From the NCBI GenBank assembly GCA_037969155.1, contig JBBKWW010000032.1, positions 1 through 5,080 of the forward strand: 5,080 bases of DNA, written 5' to 3'. This DNA comes from JAYXXU01 sp037969155 (GTDB lineage Bacteria > Pseudomonadota > Gammaproteobacteria > Pseudomonadales > Moraxellaceae). The notes beneath the pieces were generated by a model that did no database searches, was not told the DNA's origin, and saw nothing but the letters and a program-made list of their open reading frames with translations. A program made the position numbers and the translations under genes. This document shows positions 1 through 5,080 of this stretch, piece after piece (within the stretch, counting starts at the first letter, position 1; each line of letters starts with the position of its first letter).

Positions 1-314
1 TACAAGTCAACAGCCGCCAAGCCAAACGTGACCTCGAAGAAAATCGTGGCAAGCTCCAGCAGCTGGATAGCTTGACCAAAGACCCCGCCTACCAGCAACA
101 AAAAAGCTCAGAAGCCACCACCAACATGATCGGCGGCTTGATGAGCCAGTTTGGTAAAGGCTCAGCCGCCGAATATGGCCGTGCCATGACTCAAAATAGC
201 GTGAGTGCGTCGGTCAATGCAGACATTGAGCTACAACTGGCACTGAACAAAAAAATCACCACTGATATCGAAAACATCGATATCTATTTAAAAGAGAAGA
301 AATGCGGTCGCTAA
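1..314 (+). CDS. 3' end of an unrecognised, probably helical protein (partial)
   Basis: The reading frame is open from the window edge (first full codon at base 3) to a TAA stop ending at 314, giving 104 codons including the stop; the true start lies outside the window. An internal TTG at 72 is not a convincing start, because the frame upstream is coding-like (a charged stretch containing RQAKRDLEENRGKLQQLD). The first 25 or so visible residues and the final 45 are rich in Glu, Lys, Gln, Leu and Asp and look helical, perhaps coiled coil. The middle is a Gly/Ser/Met-rich stretch (around NMIGGLMSQFGKGSAAEYG). The protein ends in a Lys-rich tail with one Cys (KEKKCGR). No catalytic motif or membrane segment is visible in this part. 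I do not recognise the family. It converges on the minus-strand gene block and is followed by a strong hairpin terminator, which supports it being a real expressed gene. Confidence 0.65.
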   Translation, partial: QVNSRQAKRDLEENRGKLQQLDSLTKDPAYQQQKSSEATTNMIGGLMSQFGKGSAAEYGRAMTQNSVSASVNADIELQLALNKKITTDIENIDIYLKEKKCGR

Positions 315-330
315 GCCCGTATCAATCACA

Positions 331-370
331 CAAAAACCGCCATATCTTGCAAAAGATTTGGCGGTTTTTG
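331..370. terminator. Bidirectional Rho-independent terminator between convergent genes
   Basis: A perfect 12-bp inverted repeat (CAAAAACCGCCA at 331-342, TGGCGGTTTTTG at 359-370) is extended, after one T-T mismatch, by a further 5-bp stem (ATCTT at 344-348, AAGAT at 353-357) closed by a GCAA tetraloop at 349-352. The T run in either distal arm gives a U-tract in both directions. It begins 17 nt after the stop of the plus-strand gene and lies 13 nt past the stop of the minus-strand pseudouridine synthase gene, so it can end transcription from both sides. This reading rests directly on the sequence. Confidence 0.9.
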
Positions 371-383
371 GTTTTAAATACAT

Positions 384-1319
384 TTAAAAACCATCGGTTA
401 AACCAGACAACACCTGCCGACTGACAAACTCGCGCCGCTCGCCGCTGATTGGATCTATAAAGCCAATCGACCGCGCCAACAACTGCAACGGCTGAGTAAA
501 ATCATCACCTTTATCCGCCAGTAGCTCCGGATAAAATGCGTCATTGACAATACCGATGCCCAACGCCGACAAATGCACCCGCAACTGATGCTGCTGACCT
601 GTTTTGGGATACAAGCGATAGTGTGCCATATCCATCCCCAGCACCTTGACCAGCTCAATATTGGTCTCGGCGTTTGGCGCAATATCATGCCGCTCGGCCA
701 TCACAAAAAAAGGCTTTTCTCGCTTATATAAAAAACTCGACCGATGCAAAGGAAAATCCAAGTCAGGCCGATAGCCCGCCACCGCTTCGTAGACTTTCTG
801 CATCTGCCGCCGCGCAAACAACTGATTATACAGTGGGCTGGTCTGTGGATTACGCGAAAACAGCATCACTCCTGCGGTTTCACGATCCAAGCGATGCAGC
901 GGGGCAATATCAGGCTCATTAAACTGTTGCTTCAGGCGGGTCAAAGCCGTTTGCAGTACATAGCGACCCGCCGGATTAGTCGGCAAAAAATGCGGCTTAT
1001 CGATCACAATCAGATCCGCGTCGTGGTGCAACAGCTCAAGCTGGAATGGAATCGGTGTTTCGTTTGGCAACTCACGATAATACAGCAGCCGACACTGCGC
1101 CACATACGCCGCATCGGCTGCAATCGGCTGACCATTCGCCCACAACACTAAGCCTTGCTGCATGCGGCCATGCCAATACTCACGCGGAATCGTGGCAAAC
1201 CGCACCGCCAAAAAATCCAACACCAGCGGCCAGTCGCCCTGCGGCAACCAGACCTTGCAGGGGCTCAGCCCATCGCGCATCAGTTTGGCGGGCTGGTCTA
1301 AGCGTGGACGACGACTCAA
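384..1319 (-). CDS. RluA-family RNA pseudouridine synthase
   Basis: The 311-residue protein should isomerise a uridine to pseudouridine in RNA, most likely 23S rRNA; the exact site cannot be read from sequence. The catalytic motif HRLDRETAG is at residues 142-150 with the nucleophile Asp145. The conserved KVYEAV segment is at 175-180 and the C-terminal TGQQHQLRVHL motif at 240-250. The second glutamine region differs from the commoner TGR-x-HQLRVH form. Residues 30-70 could be a small S4-like N-terminal region, although this is weak. Overall layout (conserved WLP near residue 24, HFLPTNPAGRY at 110-120, DDF..PLQLLAR at 272-283) fits the RluA-like subgroup found in many Pseudomonadales rather than RluA, RluC or RluD themselves. 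The chosen start is TTG at 1319-1317, overlapping the ribE stop in TTGA. No strong Shine-Dalgarno is visible. ATG at residue 14 (1280-1278) is the main alternative, and the family motifs are intact with either start. It is the last gene of the block. Confidence 0.9.
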   Translation of the reverse strand: MSRRPRLDQPAKLMRDGLSPCKVWLPQGDWPLVLDFLAVRFATIPREYWHGRMQQGLVLWANGQPIAADAAYVAQCRLLYYRELPNETPIPFQLELLHHDADLIVIDKPHFLPTNPAGRYVLQTALTRLKQQFNEPDIAPLHRLDRETAGVMLFSRNPQTSPLYNQLFARRQMQKVYEAVAGYRPDLDFPLHRSSFLYKREKPFFVMAERHDIAPNAETNIELVKVLGMDMAHYRLYPKTGQQHQLRVHLSALGIGIVNDAFYPELLADKGDDFTQPLQLLARSIGFIDPISGERREFVSRQVLSGLTDGF

Positions 1320-2005
1320 CGACGTGACTGTCCATGCAAATAGCCGTTGTCGGCCAAAAATGCCAGATCAATGCCCGAGGGCTGAGCATGGCCAGTCGTG
1401 GTTTCTGCGGCTTTGTCACCGAGCAATAGCCGCTCCATATAGCGTGCCAACAAATCCACTTCCAGATTGACAGAGCTACCCAGCATCCAATCACCAATCG
1501 TGGTCTGATCGGCGGTATGCGGCACAAGGTTCAAGCTGAGAATATTGCCATTTAAATGGTTGATGGTCAGGCTAATCCCATCGACGGTAATCGAGCCTTT
1601 TTTGGCCAGATAACGTGCCAGTTCAGGCGGTGCAGTCACCTCAAAATACAACGAACGCGCGTCTTTACGCAGCAACGTGATTTCACCGACACCATCGACA
1701 TGGCCACTGACCAAATGCCCGCCGAGACGGGTGGTCGGTAATAGGGCTTTTTCCAGATTGACCCGTGTGCCGCTACGCCAGTGTTTGAGCGTGGCCAGAT
1801 TGAGGGTTTCCACCGACACATCGGCCGCGTACCAGTCACGTCCAAACGCCACGACAGTTAAACAAATACCATTGGTCGCAATCGAATCACCGAGTTTGAC
1901 ATCACCCATATCTAAGTGACCAACCCCGATACTCAAGCGCACATCACCGCCCTGCGGCTGCACCGACTGCACGGTGCCAACCGCTTCAATAATTCCGGTA
2001 AACAT
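1316..2005 (-). CDS. ribE: Riboflavin synthase, alpha subunit
   Basis: This enzyme dismutates two molecules of 6,7-dimethyl-8-ribityllumazine into riboflavin and a pyrimidinedione, the last step of riboflavin synthesis, as a cytosolic trimer. The 229-residue protein shows the family's two homologous lumazine-binding barrels. The first opens with MFTGIIEAVG and has SIATNGICLTV at 41-51 (Cys48). The second opens near GGHLVSGHVDGVG at 95-107 and has GSITVDGISLTI at 137-148, with NLVPHTADQTTI at 159-170. A trimerising helix is expected around VDLLARYMERLL (183-194). The protein is somewhat longer than the E. coli enzyme (about 213 residues), owing to a tail from about residue 197 that has a hydrophobic patch (IDLAFLADNGYL). 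ATG start with AGAGGA 7 nt upstream. The gene is called ribE or ribC depending on the species. It follows the methyltransferase by 42 nt and its stop overlaps the pseudouridine synthase start by 4 nt. Confidence 0.97.
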   Translation of the reverse strand: MFTGIIEAVGTVQSVQPQGGDVRLSIGVGHLDMGDVKLGDSIATNGICLTVVAFGRDWYAADVSVETLNLATLKHWRSGTRVNLEKALLPTTRLGGHLVSGHVDGVGEITLLRKDARSLYFEVTAPPELARYLAKKGSITVDGISLTINHLNGNILSLNLVPHTADQTTIGDWMLGSSVNLEVDLLARYMERLLLGDKAAETTTGHAQPSGIDLAFLADNGYLHGQSRR

Positions 2006-2012
2006 GCTGTTT

Positions 2013-2018
2013 TCCTCT
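2013..2018 (-). promoter_or_regulatory. Ribosome binding site of ribE
   Basis: The minus strand reads AGAGGA, followed by a 7-nt spacer and the ATG at 2005. It is the best Shine-Dalgarno match in the block, while the overlapping downstream starts have poor ones. This suggests ribE is initiated independently, and not by coupling to the gene before it. Confidence 0.75.
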
Positions 2019-2044
2019 GTTTAAGATCGGCAGAAAATAGGACG

Positions 2045-2053
2045 ATTCTAGCA
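2045..2053 (-). promoter_or_regulatory. Possible extended -10 promoter for ribE
   Basis: The minus strand reads TGCTAGAAT, which fits the extended -10 pattern TGnTATAAT with one mismatch in the hexamer. The methyltransferase stop codon TAG is contained in the hexamer. A 17-nt spacer leads to no recognisable -35 box, which extended -10 promoters can partly do without. Transcription would start near 2038 and give a leader of about 33 nt. This is inferred from the motif alone; a chance match is quite possible. Confidence 0.3.
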
Positions 2054-3310
2054 TGGCAACACGCCTTCACGTGCCACGCCACCCAACTCGGCAAAATGCC
2101 ACAACTGATCCAATAATTGCTCGACTGTCTGCTTCGATGGGCGTTGCGTATTGGTCACCACGATAAACTCCAAGGTACGCGCCCGATCTGACTGCCGCTG
2201 TCGACTGACTCGATAGCGGGGCACATCTTGGGTCACCAGACTGACGTGGCCACGTGCCAGATTAGCCGCCAGCAGCGTCGGTAGATCAATATTGCCATCG
2301 GTACTGTAGCTGGTCAGGATAAAGCGTGCCTGTAGGGTCGCAATCAGTTGCTGATACGCCACACTGGCTTTTTTGGTCGAGTTATACGCGCTCGGCCGCT
2401 CGGCACGCCATGCCCGATCAATGCCGCTTTTATAACCCGCGTGCATCGGCGCAGGCGTATATGGCTTATTCCACAAGGTCAGTGCATTTAAAATATGATA
2501 GTTACTGGCATAAGCGTGTTGGTTATACGGCGGATCCAAATACACCACATCGACCACATAATCCACCAACTGTGCCGCCAACTGCGCGGCATCCACACAG
2601 TGCATTTCGGCAGCAATCGGCGACGCATGAAACACACTCGGCGTGAGCCACAGCAGCGAATCAATCCGATCCAGTGCAGTTGCGGTTTTGCCACCCCAGC
2701 CTTGATGAAAACTTTTAAACAAGCCACTGGTATTACTGACAAAGCTAGCCGAATACAACAACGGCGACAGTAATGCACTCATCTCGGTCGAGCCAATCAG
2801 CCCATCATATTGCCAACGCGCAATCTGCTCACGCATCGCATCCAAGCGCATGCCATTATGCCGCTTAAAAAACAGTCGATCTTGCTGCACATCATACTGT
2901 GCATCATCCCGTGGACAAAACGTCTGGGTCAGCCAGCCTTCGATAGGCTCTAACTGATTCAATGCCGCCAATGCTGCATCATAGCCACCGAGTGCCGCAA
3001 ACTCTGGCGCTTTTTGACAGCTGAGTACCGCATCACTGAGCGCAAAACTATACGGCTCCCAGTCATTGGCGATCACCTGATAACCGAGCTGCCGCGCCAA
3101 GCGCGACACCACGCCACTGCCCGCGAATAAATCCACAAACACGGGTGCTGGCGGGCGGGCTGAGCGCTGTCCTGTTTGCGCCAATGCCGACAAAATCAGC
3201 GGCAATAAGCGGCGTTTATTGCCCAAATACGGCACCAGATGATGAAACACATAGTCTTCGGTGGTGCGTGCCGAATGGCGACGTTTATGGTACAGCAGCG
3301 AGTCGGTCAT
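2048..3310 (-). CDS. D12-class adenine-N6 DNA methyltransferase, apparently orphan
   Basis: The 420-residue protein should transfer a methyl group from S-adenosylmethionine to the N6 of adenine in a specific DNA site. Motifs follow the alpha (D12/Dam-like) order. Motif X is PYLGNKRRLL at 27-36. The AdoMet-binding motif I is VDLFAGSGVVS at 59-69. An acidic motif II-like ND is at 82-83. The catalytic motif IV, DPPYNQHAY, is at 259-267 and is followed by SNYHILNAL. Later come ILTSYSTDG at 331-339 and a terminal strand, FIVVTN, at 382-387. The long segment between motifs I and IV (about 70-255) probably holds the target recognition domain. DPPYN..xY..NYHIL recalls NlaIII-type methylases, but the target site cannot be inferred. 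The ATG lies within ATGA and overlaps the ribD stop by 4 nt, with no clear Shine-Dalgarno, suggesting translational coupling. No restriction endonuclease is visible in the window. It appears intact, with codon use like its neighbours. Confidence 0.9.
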   Translation of the reverse strand: MTDSLLYHKRRHSARTTEDYVFHHLVPYLGNKRRLLPLILSALAQTGQRSARPPAPVFVDLFAGSGVVSRLARQLGYQVIANDWEPYSFALSDAVLSCQKAPEFAALGGYDAALAALNQLEPIEGWLTQTFCPRDDAQYDVQQDRLFFKRHNGMRLDAMREQIARWQYDGLIGSTEMSALLSPLLYSASFVSNTSGLFKSFHQGWGGKTATALDRIDSLLWLTPSVFHASPIAAEMHCVDAAQLAAQLVDYVVDVVYLDPPYNQHAYASNYHILNALTLWNKPYTPAPMHAGYKSGIDRAWRAERPSAYNSTKKASVAYQQLIATLQARFILTSYSTDGNIDLPTLLAANLARGHVSLVTQDVPRYRVSRQRQSDRARTLEFIVVTNTQRPSKQTVEQLLDQLWHFAELGGVAREGVLPC

Positions 3311-4392
3311 CGGCGGGGCCGTAGAATCAGCCGAATATCCTCACCGATTTGCTGCATCTCAATCAGCTCAAAACGTAGCTGCTGCGCCATCTGCACCAGC
3401 GGTAAATCAATCATGGGTCGGGCGGCTGAACCGAGTAAGGTCGGCGCGAGATAGACAATCAGCTCATCGACCAGATCGGCCTGCAAAAATGCCGCGCTCA
3501 AGGTTGCCCCTGCTTCGACCAAGACATCACGAATTTGTTTTTCATCGCGTAGACGGTTGAGTAATTCGGCCAAATCGCTATTTTTCCATGTTTCAATACC
3601 CGCCCATTGCGCAGCACCGACCAGTAATACAGACTCTGGTTGCTGTAAGAGTTGTGCGTCTAGCGGCATACGGCCTTGGCGATCCAGCACCACCCGTAGT
3701 GGCTGCGGAATCTCAGCCAGCGGCGTATGGTCTGGCACTGCACGGACATTTAGGAGTGGATCATCCGCCAACACCGTCCCGATGCCCGTAATCACCGCGC
3801 CACTGATCGCCCGCCAATGCTGCACGTCAGCACGTGCTGCCGTACCGGTAATCCACTTCGATTCACCCGAAGCCATCGCGGTACGACCATCAAGACTCGC
3901 AGCGATTTTTAGCCGCACATACGGCCGACCACCCGCCATCACCTGTAAAAACCCTGCATTCAGCGCCCGTGCGTCTGCTTCACACACCCCGACTGTGGTG
4001 CGAATCCCTGCGGCGTCTATTCGTGCCTGACCGATGCCCGCCACTTGTGGATTACTGTCCAAAGTTGCCAGTACCACCCGCGCCACACCTGCTTCGATTA
4101 AGGCATTGGCACACGGCGGGGTACGGCCAAAATGCGCACACGGCTCTAAAGTGACATACGCAGTTGCTCCACGCGCCTGCTCACCCGCCTGACGCAGCGC
4201 AAACACCTCAGCATGCGGCTGACCGACTTTCGGATGAAAGCCTTCACCGATCAGCTGACCATCTTTGACCAACACACAGCCCACTGCTGGATTCGGGCGC
4301 GTACTGTACTGACCCCGCTTGGCCAGCAGCAAAGCCTGTTGCATCCAATACACATCAGACTCAACTAAACTATTTTCAATCGCACTATTCAT
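3307..4392 (-). CDS. ribD: Bifunctional riboflavin deaminase/reductase RibD
   Basis: RibD deaminates 2,5-diamino-6-ribosylamino-pyrimidinone 5'-phosphate and then reduces the ribose side chain with NADPH, the second and third steps from GTP to riboflavin, in the cytosol. The 361 residues match the usual length of about 360-370. The N-terminal zinc deaminase domain (about 13-155) has HAE at 60-62 (His60 zinc ligand, Glu62 proton shuttle) and PCAHFGRTPPC at 84-94 (zinc ligands Cys85 and Cys94). The C-terminal reductase domain (about 157-358) opens with RPYVRLKIAASLDGR (156-170), followed by SKWITG (178-183) and GIGTVLADDPLLNVR (203-217). The usual DPNP segment reads DSNP at 112-115, and GIG replaces the common GKG or GRG at 119-121. 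ATG start at 4392, overlapping the nrdR stop by 8 nt. The nearest Shine-Dalgarno-like AGGA (4404-4407) is far away at 11 nt, so coupling to nrdR translation is likely. Confidence 0.97.
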   Translation of the reverse strand: MNSAIENSLVESDVYWMQQALLLAKRGQYSTRPNPAVGCVLVKDGQLIGEGFHPKVGQPHAEVFALRQAGEQARGATAYVTLEPCAHFGRTPPCANALIEAGVARVVLATLDSNPQVAGIGQARIDAAGIRTTVGVCEADARALNAGFLQVMAGGRPYVRLKIAASLDGRTAMASGESKWITGTAARADVQHWRAISGAVITGIGTVLADDPLLNVRAVPDHTPLAEIPQPLRVVLDRQGRMPLDAQLLQQPESVLLVGAAQWAGIETWKNSDLAELLNRLRDEKQIRDVLVEAGATLSAAFLQADLVDELIVYLAPTLLGSAARPMIDLPLVQMAQQLRFELIEMQQIGEDIRLILRPRR

Positions 4393-4897
4393 GTGAGGGC
4401 GTGTCCTGTGTCGACGTGTCGACTGAGAGAGTGACTGCGGTCGTGACGGGCTGGCCGAGTCGATCTATTTCGGTTTTAAAGGCTTCGATATCCTGAAAAT
4501 CTCGATACACCGATGCAAAACGTACATAAGCCACGGAATCTAATGCTTTCAAGACACGCATGACCTCCTCGCCGATTTGCCGTGCGGGGATTTCACGTTC
4601 ACCTAAGCGACGCAAGGTCTGCCCAATCTGTGCAATCGCCGTGTCGATTTGATCCAAACTAACGGGGCGTTTTTGCAGTGGCAACGTTAATGAACGGCGC
4701 AGCTTCGCCTCATCAAACGGCTGCATACGGCCATTAGACTTAATCACGCGTGGCATCACCACTTCCATGATTTCAAAGGTGGTAAACCGCTCACCGCAGC
4801 TTAAACACTCACGCCGTCGTCGAATTTGCCGACCTTCTGCCGCCAGACGTGAATCAATCACCTTACAATCAGGGGCATTACAAAACGGACATAGCAC
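4385..4897 (-). CDS. nrdR: Transcriptional repressor NrdR
   Basis: NrdR senses ATP and dATP and represses ribonucleotide reductase genes by binding paired NrdR boxes. The N-terminal zinc ribbon has CPFC at 3-6 and CLSC at 31-34 (Cys3, Cys6, Cys31, Cys34), flanking the conserved VIDSRL (13-18) and IRRRREC (25-31), followed by ERFTTFE (36-42). An ATP-cone domain covers about 50-140, starting with PRVIKSNGRMQPFD and ending near YVRFASVYRDFQDIEAF. The 170 residues slightly exceed the usual 150-160 because of a Thr/Ser-rich tail from about residue 150. The start is GTG at 4897, placed two residues before the first zinc Cys as in other NrdR proteins, with GGAG 10 nt upstream. It is the first gene of the minus-strand block, and the nrdR-ribD pairing is a well-known gammaproteobacterial arrangement. 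Confidence 0.97.
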   Translation of the reverse strand: MLCPFCNAPDCKVIDSRLAAEGRQIRRRRECLSCGERFTTFEIMEVVMPRVIKSNGRMQPFDEAKLRRSLTLPLQKRPVSLDQIDTAIAQIGQTLRRLGEREIPARQIGEEVMRVLKALDSVAYVRFASVYRDFQDIEAFKTEIDRLGQPVTTAVTLSVDTSTQDTPSHE

Positions 4898-4907
4898 CGC
4901 GTGATCA

Positions 4908-4911
4908 CTCC
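4908..4911 (-). promoter_or_regulatory. Ribosome binding site supporting the GTG start of nrdR
   Basis: The minus strand reads GGAG with a 10-nt spacer to the GTG at 4897. Together with the fixed distance from the start to the first zinc cysteine, this decides for the GTG start; no in-frame ATG is placed correctly. Confidence 0.6.
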
Positions 4912-4925
4912 AAATAAATCAGGCC

Positions 4926-4957
4926 ACTCAAGTCGCCAGCTTAACGCATGCTTGAGT
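4926..4957. repeat. Inverted repeat in the nrdR leader
   Basis: Seven-base arms ACTCAAG (4926-4932) and CTTGAGT (4951-4957) are separated by 18 nt. There is no T run after it in either direction, so it does not look like a terminator. It lies 28 nt before the nrdR start and touches a weak -10 candidate, so it could be an operator or a leader hairpin. Arms of this length can also occur by chance. Confidence 0.35.
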
Positions 4958-5080
4958 CTAACATTTTGCCCGCTCAAACCACACTTACACAGCAACCACA
5001 CTTCTGATGTAACAGTCTGAGCCTTCAATCCGTCAAATTCAACATTCACCCAACTCAGCATCGCTGGGTATTGATTGGCA

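Larger units (their letters stand above)
384..4897 (-). other. Probable operon nrdR-ribD-methyltransferase-ribE-pseudouridine synthase
   Basis: Five same-strand genes are packed with overlaps of 8 nt (nrdR/ribD), 4 nt (ribD/methyltransferase, ATGA) and 4 nt (ribE/pseudouridine synthase, TTGA) and a single 42-nt gap before ribE. No terminator lies between them, and one strong hairpin follows the last gene. Co-transcription is inferred from this spacing; an internal promoter before ribE could give partial independence. Confidence 0.75.
4898..5080 (-). promoter_or_regulatory. Region upstream of nrdR with weak promoter candidates
   Basis: This 183-base stretch shows no convincing gene. Two weak minus-strand promoter candidates are visible. 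One is TGTTAGACT at 4955-4963, an extended -10-like motif with four of six hexamer matches and no clear -35. The other is TTGACG at 5031-5036 with TTACAT 18 nt downstream at 5007-5012, which has a good -35 and a poor -10. The promoter for the nrdR-rib block may be here or beyond the window edge. I see no FMN riboswitch and no clear pair of NrdR boxes. Confidence 0.3.

Noticed and set aside
744..1327. Several plus-strand open frames opposite the pseudouridine synthase
   Set aside because: All lie antisense to a well-supported gene, have Arg/His/Thr-rich shadow composition and no family motif.
1180..1527. 115-residue minus-strand frame across the ribE/pseudouridine synthase junction
   Set aside because: It is out of frame with both genes, whose conserved motifs account for the region. 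It is Trp/Cys-rich without structure.
2048..3310. Methyltransferase as part of a complete restriction-modification system
   Set aside because: Both neighbours are fully accounted for by ribD and ribE, and no endonuclease frame is present in the window.
3557..4030. 157-residue plus-strand open frame opposite ribD
   Set aside because: It is antisense to the conserved RibD coding region and is Ser/Pro/Ala/Arg-rich, as expected for a shadow frame in GC-rich DNA.
4410..4423. Direct repeat of GTCGAC within the end of nrdR
   Set aside because: Two hexamers 2 nt apart inside coding DNA for a Thr/Ser/Asp tail are most simply explained by codon choice and not by a binding site.
4858..5061. 67-residue minus-strand open frame upstream of and overlapping nrdR
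   Set aside because: It overlaps nrdR by 40 nt in another frame, has no recognisable motif and an odd Cys/Trp-rich composition, and no clear ribosome site; it is probably chance.
4898..5080. Possible FMN riboswitch upstream of the rib genes
   Set aside because: The conserved FMN-box elements and multi-helix layout are not visible, and the first gene downstream is nrdR.

Overview
The window looks like a chromosomal piece of a gammaproteobacterium. The gene order nrdR-ribD-...-riboflavin synthase is typical of that class, and the protein flavour suggests Moraxellaceae/Pseudomonadales. This placement is inferred from gene order and protein style, not from a database match. GC content is roughly 50-55 percent by eye, higher than most Acinetobacter, so I do not commit to a genus.

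Layout: at the left edge, the 3' end of an unrecognised plus-strand gene (1-314) finishes just before a strong bidirectional terminator hairpin (331-370). Everything else is one compact minus-strand gene block, transcribed from right to left: nrdR (4897-4385), ribD (4392-3307), a D12-class adenine-N6 DNA methyltransferase (3310-2048), riboflavin synthase ribE (2005-1316) and an RluA-family pseudouridine synthase (1319-384). Adjacent genes overlap by 8, 4 and 4 nt. The only gap, 42 nt, lies between the methyltransferase and ribE; it carries a good Shine-Dalgarno and a possible extended -10 promoter. The 183 bases upstream of nrdR hold no convincing gene, only weak promoter candidates and one inverted repeat.

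How the genes fit together: RibD carries out the second and third steps of the riboflavin branch from GTP, and RibE carries out the last step. NrdR is the ATP/dATP-sensing repressor of ribonucleotide reductase genes and is a common neighbour of ribD. The methyltransferase and the pseudouridine synthase modify DNA and RNA and have no obvious part in flavin synthesis.

The most notable point is the DNA methyltransferase without a visible restriction partner, joined by an ATGA stop/start overlap to ribD inside the riboflavin gene set. I see no CRISPR array, insertion sequence, tRNA, rRNA or riboswitch, and no clear sign of a wholly new system.
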